Of a stretch of 64,000 bases of DNA, positions 55,337 to 64,000 are shown one piece after another. The notes below the pieces were generated by a model. That model was given only the letters and a program-made list of their open reading frames with translations. It searched no databases and had not been told where the DNA came from. Origin of the DNA: Anisus vortex (taxonomy: Eukaryota > Mollusca > Gastropoda > Planorbidae). The DNA lies in NCBI GenBank assembly GCA_949126835.1, contig OX421500.1, positions 30,235,991 through 30,299,990 on the forward strand. Reading direction: 5' to 3'. Position numbers and translations under genes: made by a program. Position 1 is the stretch's first letter. Each line of letters starts with the position of its first letter.

Positions 55337-55495
55337 CCAGTGCCATTTACGTGGGTGAGGCAAACTGGGGGTTTGGTCCAAATGCTCTTCCAGAAGATGG
55401 ATATCAGCTGCAGTACAATGGTGGAATCATTAGAATTCTGATTACAAAGCAACCCGGCCAGCCCCGATACATCATGCTTTCTAAATATATAGAGG
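55337..55495 (+). CDS. Ependymin gene 1, exon 4
   Basis: 159 nt, phase 1 to phase 1 (ttgtag|CCAGTG and GAGG|GTAAGT). Encodes SAIYVGEANWGFGPNALPED and the strand pair ending IMLSKYIE. Confidence 0.87.
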
Positions 55496-55559
55496 GTAAG
55501 TCAGATTTAACACATTGAACTAACTTTACTTGTTTTTGAAAACACATTTTACTTACAGA

Positions 55560-56400
55560 CGAACAAGCTAACAGAGAGACTTATAGAAAGAAAGACAGAT
55601 AGAAAAATAGATAGAAAGATACATAGATGATAGATAGATACATAATTGATAGGAATATAGCCTATATAGCAAGATAGATAGATATAAAGATAAAAAGATA
55701 CACAATAGATAGCAAGATATATACATTAAAAAATTTAAAGATAAATAAATAGATACACAATAGATAGCTAGATATATACATTAACTAATTTAAAGATAAA
55801 TAAATAGATACACAATAGATAGCTAGATATATACATTAACAAATTTAAAGATAAATTGATAGATACAGAATAGATAGATTGACTGATAGATAAAGTAATA
55901 TGTTTGGATATCTAGATAGTGAATATATAGCAAGATAATTAGATAAATTCAAGAATATATAGATAGTGAATATATAGCAAAATAATTAGATAAATTCAAT
56001 AATATTTAGATAGTGAATATATAGTAAGATAATTAGATAAATTCAAGGATAAACAGATAGATAGATAGACTGACAGAGTAAGAGTAATATATATAGAGAG
56101 TAATAGTAACAGATCGTGAAACAGATAGATAGATTCATTACGGATAGAGTGATAAAAAGGTTTAGAGACAGAAATATAGATAGATAGAAAAATAGATAGA
56201 TAAATAGATACACGATACATACAATGGCAGATAGATAGAGTAATATGTATAGATCGATAATAGATAAATAGATAGAAAATAGATAGATAATGGATATATA
56301 GACAAATAGCAAGATAAAATAGATGTATATAATGAAAGATACAAACTAAGATGAATAGATAAATAGATGAGGTAGATACATGGACAAAAAAAACAATCAT
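55560..56400. repeat. GATA-rich simple repeat in intron 4
   Basis: About 840 bp of ATAGATAGATAAATAG-like sequence with short unique patches; it includes three near-copies of a 60-bp stretch (ACACAATAGATAGC) at 55690-55870. Minus-strand Leu/Tyr/Ser-rich frames are artefacts. Confidence 0.85.
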
Positions 56401-56472
56401 ACAATTTGAAAGACAGTCACATGTATGTAGTCATAGTAAACCATCATAAATCTCTTGTAAAATCTATTCCAG

Positions 56473-56579
56473 CTAACGGCAACTCTACAGTGATGATGTA
56501 CTTGAATCCAAGCACTTCCATTACCCAGGCCAACATTTTTGATATCCCTAAAGCCTGCACCCCAGCAACTGAACTATAG
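56473..56579 (+). CDS. Ependymin gene 1, exon 5 with stop
   Basis: Acceptor ctattccag|CTAACG, then 34 codons and TAG at 56577-56579. Encodes the last conserved Cys (DIPKACTPATEL). Confidence 0.87.
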
Positions 56580-56889
56580 ACTTTGTGATAACTTTATTTT
56601 ACAATATGTGTACTTGTATTCACAATATTTTGTCTTAGAACAAATGATTTTATACTTAATTATGTATGAATGTTTGTATTTGATATCTATAAATACATAT
56701 ATACCAAATATACTTTTTTAAATTTCTACTTTGCAATATTTTTATTATAATTTGATCAATGGAATGTTTTATGTGTATAAAAATGATTAAATATTTTAAT
56801 TTGTGCGTGTGTTTATCTACTATAATATATGACAAGCAATTTGTTTTTAATTCGTTTCTAGGCCTATTAGTGCCACTTGCAGCAATAAA

Positions 56890-58020
56890 ACTGTAAGCGA
56901 CTCCGAGAGCTTTTTTCAAACCATATCCTATTCTCAAAACCCATAAACTCGTTTTCTTTACTCTTTCATCTATTCTTTGAAACAACCGATACATTTGAGA
57001 AAACATTATATAATAGAGATTATTGTTCAATATTTGTTAATTTTATTTCATGAGTAGATTTATGCTGACCTCACAAATGAGGAAAGATAAGAGTTTACTC
57101 ATAATAAATACATTTGAGTACTGTAAAACTAAGCAAACACTGCACACTGGTTATGTCTTTATTACTTCCAGTTTCGCCCATTTCCAGTATGGTGTCAAAT
57201 TTTAATTTGGACACAATGTTTTAATCTGTGAGAGTCAACTTTCGTTGTATACAAGGGGAAGTTTTCTTGATAAGACCAATGTTCAAGTGTTTCTCAAAAT
57301 GTTTCTTAAATAGAAGTTTATAAAAGGTCAATTGCGTTTAACTGCAAAAACTGACTAAGTTTGTCCACCCACATCCATTTAACAATCTTACTTACATATT
57401 TATTTTGCTTTGATTTAATGTCTTTAGACTGGGGATACAATCTCACTCAAACAAAAGCTTCTAGATTTATTTATTTTTTATTTGACCACAAAATCTGTCA
57501 ATTAATACCTTTTGCAATGGTCTGTCTCTTTAAAATATCAAAAAATGACTATTTTTTTTACATCAACTGTTATCGAAATATCTTTAAGCTATTTTTGATT
57601 AAAATAACTAGTAAAAAACATAGTATAATCTTATTGCAATTTATTTTATGTTACTTAACTTGATCATATGTTCCTGGTTTAAATTTATTTCGTTCGTTTC
57701 AGAATTTTATACGGAAGATAATAGCTTACTATTATTATTTCTAAATTTAAGAACCTAATATTACTAATAATACTAATACAATGTAATCAATGCAATGTAC
57801 TAATACAATATAATGAGCAGTAAAATAGTATATAGGCTATCTATAATATATAAATATAAAGCGTACAAATATAAAAGGTTTAAGATTCATAAATTAAAGT
57901 TAAGAAAACCGGATTTGGATTACATTAGCTTCATGGGTCATAGGTCAACAACTAATAACTAATTTTCGGTAACTTCATTTTTGTAAAGGCTATATCAGAA
58001 ATAACATAAAGAATCTCCAA
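56890..58020. other. AT-rich intergenic, no gene seen
   Basis: Downstream of the ependymin gene 1 polyadenylation signal. Open frames at 56656-57030 (minus) and 57361-57663 (plus) lack motifs. Confidence 0.45.
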
Positions 58021-58026
58021 GTCTAC

Positions 58027-58107
58027 TTAACCCTTCCCGTACCGACCTACTTCTATCTTTGCTGCCTTCAGTTCCGCTATATACGCGCCCGGGACTGTAA
58101 GGGTTAA
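58027..58107. mobile_element. 81-bp TTAA-flanked MITE, copy 2
   Basis: TTAACCCTT and AAGGGTTAA are perfect inverted ends. The inverse is nearly identical to 14885-14966. Confidence 0.65.
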
Positions 58108-58529
58108 CAATTTAGAAAATCAATCTAATTGAGCAATATTAAACCCTTTTTCTTTAGTACAGTTGGTGCATAGGTCGATGTGATGAATCTATTAAACTAA
58201 AATAATTTTAAGATAGTAAGTCAGACACTTGATAGACTTACAAAATTTGACTTACCTGGGCAGTGCAATGATAAGGAATGGATGCGCCGACTTTGATTAT
58301 CGTTTACAAATTGGATTGGCCACTGTGACCTCCCAAACAATGAAAAAATCTGGGACATGAAAACAATTAATAAAAATACACCTGTTCACAAGCTTGGTAA
58401 TACCAATAGCTCGACAAGAAAATGAAACGTGGAGGGCAGTTAAGGTTTATCACAGATTAAATGTATTTCATCAAAAGTGTCTAATATCTAGACAAAAACG
58501 AAGAAGTCTTTAAACCATGTGAACTACTA

Positions 58530-58790
58530 ACAATGACATATCTCATTAAATGGAGAAGAATAAGATGGACAAGTTTGTACTTCAGTTGCCAGAAAGCAGA
58601 CATTCAAAGGGGCCCTTCAGTTGTAGATGGAATAATGAAAGAAGGGGACAAGAACGCCCTAAAGATCATCTGGAGAGCAACCTGCAAGTGAGATTTGCAG
58701 TCCATAGAAGTAGATTGGGATGACAGTGAAAGTTGTACATCTAACAGAGAACTATGGTTGTTGTTTTTTTCCAATACCACGTATGGCGCA
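58530..58790 (+). pseudogene. LINE C-terminal fragment, decayed
   Basis: The broken frame reads LIKWRRIRWTSLYF near 58545, then GQERPKDHLESNLQ, recalling the RRxRWxGH...GRP...W tail of APE-type LINEs. Confidence 0.4.
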
Positions 58791-59093
58791 AAACGAATTA
58801 CTCTAAATTTAGACAGTTTTTAGCCATATCACACAAAACATCAGACAAAAGGTTCATTGTAGCCTCTTAAAGCTATAGCGTACCATTAAGGCACTAAGCA
58901 ATACAATAGTTTAGTCGTATAAACAACCCTCATTGTCTTCTTATAGACTAATAGTTAAACTGCTTTATACTGCCTGATGCAAAGAAAACAAACGTTACTA
59001 AACTAATCATAAATCGTTTTTTTTTATTCGAAAAAGAAATGTATTGAAAAATTTTTGTTCGTATTAAAATAGCATTTGAAAGATTTTTGACAT

Positions 59094-59288
59094 TTAACAT
59101 TTTCCAATGTTGCATCTGTTATTATTGGTGTTGTTATATTTTATAACATCTTCCAATATGGCGTCTGTTGGTATTGGTGCAGTTAAATCTTTACCATTAT
59201 AGTCATAGAACAAGTAAGGAGCAAAGAAGCCAAATTCATCAATGGCGTATGGAATCATCACTTTGGGCTGTGCGGCGGTCTTTTGCAT
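59094..59288 (-). CDS. Small open frame, unrecognised
   Basis: A 64-codon minus-strand frame containing AAQPKVMIPYAIDEFGFFAP, YLFYDYNGKDLTAPIPTDAI. Its composition is richer and more protein-like than the surrounding AT-driven frames. A possible acceptor (catcctag) lies just upstream. No family recognised; it may be a relic of a mobile-element protein. Confidence 0.22.
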   Translation of the reverse strand: MQKTAAQPKVMIPYAIDEFGFFAPYLFYDYNGKDLTAPIPTDAILEDVIKYNNTNNNRCNIGKC

Positions 59289-59289
59289 A

Positions 59290-60030
59290 ATCCTCTAGGA
59301 TGTTCAGAATCTCATTACGAAATTTTTGTTTATTTACCGTGACATTTAGATTTTTTTTTATATTGGAAAGTTTTTTCCCTCATGAACAAAATGTGTGCTT
59401 GTAATTTTGTTGACTTCTAGCTTCCATCTCACGTGTGAGTTTTACATTATTATGCGTAAACCCCGCGCTTTGGCGGTTGCACAGCTGAAGAATTGTAGGA
59501 TAGTGTTAGGAGTCGGAAGAGGTTGATGTCTATGGATACTGTAATGGCGACGAAACTCACGCTAATATGACGTGTTATGGCGTTTTTTTCCTCATGATAC
59601 AGTCATAGACGAATACAAAAAAACGATGTGTTCTATCGTCCACGATTCAAGGGTTTCATTGTGTGTGTAGGGCCTATATATTTGTAGCCAAATAGATATA
59701 CATATTATAGACAGTAGAATTATAGATGATAAATACGTACATATATAGTTTAGTTAATCATTTTAAGAGATATACAAATTCTATAAGTAGACGTGAGTAC
59801 ATTGTAAGTTTGGTTGATACTTATATTCATATTGCAATACTTGTATTTTTACTTTTAAATAACTGTGGGTGTCATTTTTTTTTAAAATTCAAACATTTTA
59901 TACTTTTCATTAAACATATCTATATACAGTATACTCAGTCATGAAAAAGTGTTCAAACTATGGTTAAACATGATCATTCTAATGTACAGAGCTATACATC
60001 TGGTCTAGCGGCACGAACACATTACCGTGT
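59290..60030. other. AT-rich intergenic, no gene seen
   Basis: No recognisable feature. Confidence 0.4.
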
Positions 60031-60034
60031 TTGT

Positions 60035-60430
60035 TTAAATATAGATCAGACTACAACCAGTAAGTTTACTTTCATTCCCTTTTTACTCTGGTGTATTGGC
60101 ATGGATTCATGACTCGGCATTTTCTTCTGCTTTTATAAAACATTGGGTGACAGCATTAGAGTTTTGATCTCTTTAGTTTGGGGCTTGTTACTTAGACTTA
60201 CAAACCTACAGATTACTAGGTTAGAGAATCACATAGAAAGAATGAAATATCTTATAATGAATGGATAAGAAATAGAAGGATAAATGGACAAATTGACACA
60301 TAGATAAAAAGATGTAGACAGATAAAAAATGATAGATAGTTAAAAAGATAGAATGAAAATTAAAAGAAATATAGTTAGATTGATAGATAAATAGATGACA
60401 AATAGGTTACTTTATTAAATGACAAGATAG
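60035..60430 (+). repeat. Upstream edge of the ependymin-locus duplication, right copy
   Basis: Matches 51420-51600 in order, then a degraded GATA-rich tract at 60230-60430 corresponding to that at 51960-52030. Confidence 0.5.
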
Positions 60431-61140
60431 ATAGATAGATAAAAGCTATCCAATGAGTCAAGAGTCAAGTAACTTAATATTATTATAAAGGGCTGGGGTA
60501 TAAAAAAAATTACATTTCTTTTCAGAATGAGTTTTAAAAAAGAATAAATCATTAGTATTAATGTTACAGTTCGGTGGATAATATATGTGAAGTAAGGTAT
60601 ATCTGAATATTGAAGGTATACATATCTAATCCAGCAGCAACTCATATATAATCCAATTAACCCAAAACTAATCATATACCATTGCGTTAATCTCCACAAC
60701 AGAACTAAGCCATAGTCCTATTTTATTTAATGAAAAAATAAAAATATTGAAAGATAATAAAATAGAAACAAAAGTATTTTTTTTCTGATGATTTGCATAT
60801 TGCATAAAAGACACTATAAAGGATAAAATATATGCACATTTTAAATAAAGCCCTTTTTGAATTACAAAAATAAAAATCTAATTTGAGCACCCTTACCTTT
60901 TAAAAAAAAGATGCGCATTTGTGTAAGTTGTTGAAAGAGAACACCAAAAACCAATATATACCGGTCATTGGAAATGTTCAGCTCTAACTTAAAGTACAAA
61001 GCATTTAGAAAGAATAATACTTTTATGATTATAATGGAAACTTTAAGTTGAAGTAATAATGAAATCAAACAAAACTTCACCTTTCGTAAACATAACTTTT
61101 GGCAAATTTTAAGTTAACACTAATTAGACCTTTACTTTAA
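60431..61140. other. AT-rich intergenic, no gene seen
   Basis: No recognisable feature. Confidence 0.4.
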
Positions 61141-61154
61141 AATTAATTTTATGA

Positions 61155-61560
61155 CTGAAGAAAGTACTAAAAGACTGGAGCTAATTTAGAAAAGAGCAGC
61201 TAGGTCAGCCTACTGTTCATTATTGGTGAATATAGTAATACCATTATAGAAATCACTAAACCTAGAAACTAAGTCTAAAGAAGGGTAAAGAAAAATACAT
61301 AAAGAATTAAAATTAACTAAGAAATATAACACACAATAATCTATTTCAACTCTTAGACAGGGGGATTTTTTTTTAACAAACAATTCATTATTCCATATGC
61401 AAGGACAGACGAGTGAAGTCCTTGCATGAAATGAGTCGACTGCATGAACAAAACAGGAATACCTACTACAACTTGAACATTGAAAACTCAAAATGAAAAT
61501 GCAAGACAACGCTCATACTACGATTAAGCGCGTCAATGAGTAGTAAAAATTTAACTTTTA
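61155..61560 (+). pseudogene. LINE 3' end fragment, decayed
   Basis: AAAGAGCAGCTAGGTCAGCC, TAGAAATCACTAAACCTAGA and GCAAGACAACGCTCA follow, in order, the last 300 bp and tail of the LINE ending at 44975, with many changes. Confidence 0.6.
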
Positions 61561-61589
61561 GTTGTTGTTTTTTGTGTTGAAATAGCCCC

Positions 61590-61830
61590 CCCCCCCTTTT
61601 TAAAATAAACCTATGTTTTCAAACGAAAATTTTTAACACAAAAGCTTTTGCCAAGTGTAAATAAGTTACATTCTTTGGTCCATTTTCTTGTTCTGTCAAT
61701 GCTAACAATTAAAAAGAACATTGGTCTACTATTGATAGTTCTATAAATTCAATAAGTTCAGCCGCATCCTACACTAGTTTTATAAACTGCCCATAAAGTA
61801 TTTCACAAACGATTTCAATAACTGATCACC
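61590..61830 (+). promoter_or_regulatory. Ependymin gene 2 promoter
   Basis: TATAAA at 61742-61747 lies 89 bp before the ATG, as in gene 1. ATTCTTTGGTCC and AAGAACATTGGTCTAC are conserved upstream. Confidence 0.65.
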
Positions 61831-61959
61831 ATGCTGCCTATCGCTATCGTTGCCACCCTTATTGTCTGCAGTTTGGGACAGACTCCAGCCAACCCGGACC
61901 CGACAAAAGTCTGTTTTCCAGATAATCTTCAGTTCACGGTCTTCAACCTGAATACTGAT
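61831..61959 (+). CDS. Ependymin gene 2, exon 1
   Basis: 43 codons, donor GAT|GTGAGT. Four residue differences from gene 1 (T5A, A9T, F15L, V36T). Confidence 0.86.
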
Positions 61960-62629
61960 GTGAGTAACTAGGCCTACTGTTTTAGTCTTTATTGATGTTG
62001 TGTTTTATTTCTTTTCATTTAAACTTAAATTGATTTAAGAAATTAATTACACTATTTATAAGATAATCGCATGTAACAAGTGCGACATCAAAGACTATAA
62101 TAAGATGTACCGATTGCTTTAATATTTCTGCTTTTTGATGACTCGAATGACTTCTTTTCGGAATTCCCGATTCCCTTTTGTACTGTACACTTCCGTTTTT
62201 CATTTTTTCTCTATAATTTTCTTAATAAAAATTAAAATTAAAATCGAAAGTTGTATACAGCGAGAAAATTTAGCGAAATTTAGGAGCGTAGAAGTAATTT
62301 AGAAAGCTTTCTTGGATGCGCACGGGAAAAAAGCACATACAAGCTCTAAAAATAGAGCAAGCGATCCATATTATTATTGTCTTTGGTGAGCGGTGAGATC
62401 AATAAAGAAAAATCGCCAAAGATAGAAGCTTTTCAGGAACTATGTTTAAAATGCAAAGTACTAATAGTATATCATTTATAAAAACAAATCTAACTTCTAA
62501 ATGCAGTAAGTTATTCCAATTAAACACCTAGGTGACATGCTTATAAAGACACAAATATGTTTTTTATCATTTATATGCCAGGATGAATCCATCTAAATCC
62601 GTTTTGTTACAAATACAATAGTGACATGT

Positions 62630-62745
62630 AACAGATTGCCTGGACCAGTGTACAGTACTAACACATTAACACCATTTAAAACACTTACATATAAAGCAAG
62701 AGAAATTAACCAAGGGTGTAGGACACAATAATATGCTGTAAAAAA
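62630..62745 (+). repeat. Old LINE 3' tail in intron 1 of gene 2
   Basis: AACACCATTTAAAACACTTA and GTGTAGGACACAATAAT are degraded versions of the shared tail, at the same place as in gene 1. Confidence 0.5.
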
Positions 62746-62770
62746 AAAATTAGCCCTGGTTATACTGAAT

Positions 62771-63272
62771 CTATATATATATATAAAATAAGAGTGTTTG
62801 TCCGCATACGGAGCCCCATTGGTCAATTTGAAATCACGTGAGTTTGTGTTACTGACCTATTTAGGACTAGGCCTATATAGGCCTACTGTGTAATAATTTT
62901 TCACATCTGACGTGTGTCTTCGGTAGCTTATTGTAAACATAGCGAGCTGCTATGCGGACGACCCGGATTCGATTCTCCAGTTAGACCTTACCTTTTTTTC
63001 GACAATTTTTTTTTCAAACTTTTAAAAACAAAAGACATTGTAAACCTACAAGCAATTAAGATTTTTTTAAAATAAAAATAATTGCCTATTTTTTTTACCC
63101 CATTTCAATATTTATTTTAAATTACTTTCCTAAAATTCTTCAGCAACAAAAAAAATAATTTAAATATAAGATTTATAGCTTACTTTTAAGTGTAGTTTAT
63201 ACATTTTGCAAATGCACCTGTTACAGTCCTGTTTTTTTTTCACCCGGGCAACGCCGGGCAATGTAGCTTGTA
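62771..63272 (+). mobile_element. Rolling-circle-like non-autonomous element, 0.5 kb
   Basis: It starts CTATATATATATATAAAATA and ends with the hairpin CCCGG-GCAACG-CCGGG (63243-63258, counting all 16 bases) and GCTTGTA (63266-63272), the same end layout as the tandem units at 24741-30223. A tRNA-like patch lies inside, near 62930-62990. Gene 1 has no such element at the matching place. Confidence 0.6.
62925..62990 (+). repeat. tRNA-like patch
   Basis: GGTAGCTTATTGTAAACATA resembles an A-box arm and CCCGGATTCGATTC a B box. Too imperfect for a functional tRNA; probably SINE-derived. Confidence 0.3.
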
Positions 63273-63333
63273 GTATTTATAAAGTATGAGAAATGTATAT
63301 ATTTCAAGTATAGATATACTCTGTCGTCTTTAG

Positions 63334-63420
63334 GAAGCTGGTGTTGAAGCTATTGACTTTAAAAGAAATATACTTGGGTATACATCACCAAGTAAAAGAC
63401 TGATCCAGGACTTTACAGCA
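63334..63420 (+). CDS. Ependymin gene 2, exon 2
   Basis: 29 codons, phase 0 at both ends (cgtctttag|GAAGCT and GCA|GTAAGT). Five residue differences from gene 1. Confidence 0.86.
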
Positions 63421-64000
63421 GTAAGTAGGATTTCATTGAGATATTGTATTTGTTTATTTGTAAACACCGACGCATGCATAAAGGATTGGAATAAACAGGG
63501 ATAAACTTTAGTTAATACAGGACCTGGTGGATTGCTTACTTGAAAACTATAATATATGTCGTTATTTATATGCTAAAAAAAAGATAATAAGGAAGATATT
63601 ATTATTAACATTGACCTTCGGAGGAATCTAAGAAAAGTATTAGGCCATTTTAAAAATCAATTCGTAAAACTTTTCGATGTTACATTATGGGTAATTAGCT
63701 GTAAATTTAGCATCTATTTTAAAACACTCATTCTGTTTTCAATTGCATCTTACAAGCTAGCTTAAAATGTTTTGGCAAACTGGCCTAGTCCTGAGTCGCC
63801 AACATGACCCAATAAGCTTTGATACTTGTATATATCCTCCAAAGGTAATACGGTAACAGCGAACTGTTAGGATTTTAATACCGATTACCCCTTGTAGACC
63901 AGCTTTGTGCAAAAGCTACAAAGATTAGTCATAATAATAATATGTTAACCAGGTTTGAACTGTATGTATAAACTATTTTGTTATACATTTAAAAAATCAT
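63421..64000 (+). other. Ependymin gene 2 intron 2 (to window end)
   Basis: No exon 3 is seen. In gene 1 this intron is 881 bp, so exon 3 is expected just outside. Confidence 0.55.

Larger units (their letters stand above)
53035..56579 (+). other. Ependymin-related gene 1, complete (five exons, 188 residues)
   Basis: Exons 53035-53163, 53761-53847, 54729-54813, 55337-55495 and 56473-56579 join in frame to a 188-residue secreted protein. A signal peptide (MLPITIVAALIVCSFG) is followed by a mature chain with four Cys at about 28, 84, 98 and 182, the spacing of the ependymin family. Family landmarks are GHCQVLDIPADGIFPQCLP, then the IYVGEANWGFGP strand, and KACTP near the end. Ependymin-related proteins are secreted, with a hydrophobic pocket fold, and are abundant in body fluids and mucus of molluscs; the ligand is not known for this one. 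One N-glycosylation site (NST, about residue 157) is visible. AATAAA lies at 56884. Confidence 0.85.
61831..63420 (+). other. Ependymin-related gene 2, 5' part (runs off the window)
   Basis: Exons 1 and 2 (61831-61959 and 63334-63420) match gene 1 in length, phase and sequence, with 9 differences in 72 residues. The signal peptide and first conserved Cys are intact and both donors are good, so the visible part looks functional. Exons 3 to 5 should lie beyond 64000. Intron 1 is longer than in gene 1 because of an inserted element (62771-63272). Confidence 0.82.

Overview
This window looks like nuclear DNA of a mollusc, most likely a gastropod. It is AT-rich, has GT-AG introns, is packed with LINE, Helitron and small TIR elements, and carries secreted ependymin-like genes and a secreted multi-VWA gene of a kind common in molluscs. 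The organism is an inference; nothing here names a species. No bacterial or CRISPR features were seen.

Two host loci stand out. On the minus strand one split gene runs from a signal-peptide exon at 39584 to at least 3652. I recover seven exons whose splice phases all fit: signal peptide (39515-39584), VWA domain 1 in three exons (35366-35589, 16552-16717, 15530-15706), a 305-residue Thr-rich repeat linker in one exon (12781-13698), and the first two exons of VWA domain 2 (7026-7258, 3652-3817). The rest should lie left of the window. On the plus strand, 53035-56579 holds a complete five-exon ependymin-related gene. A tandem paralogue starts at 61831 and leaves the window after exon 2. The duplication includes the promoter, with the TATA box 89 bp before the ATG in both copies.

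Introns of the VWA gene are filled by mobile DNA. The 18.6 kb intron between VWA-1 exons 1 and 2 holds a decayed autonomous Helitron (16937 to about 24720, Rep plus PIF1-like helicase), three head-to-tail copies of a rolling-circle-like element (24741-30223), LINE/SINE fragments, and a 2.2 kb 36-bp minisatellite. That minisatellite has amplified the splice donor and last codons of VWA-1 exon 1 about 60 times. The intron before VWA-2 holds an LTR element with a gag start, joined to an APE-type LINE (8422-12480). A small TIR element sits 5 bp past the donor of VWA-2 exon 1.

Between the two loci (39.7-52 kb) lie Helitron ends, an inverted MITE pair with a perfect palindrome nested in another repeat (41195-42712), an unclassified 3.05 kb TIR element (42715-45763) containing a dead LINE reverse transcriptase, and long simple repeats. 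The right part (56.6-61.5 kb) has LINE fragments, an 81-bp TTAA-flanked MITE and otherwise featureless AT-rich DNA.
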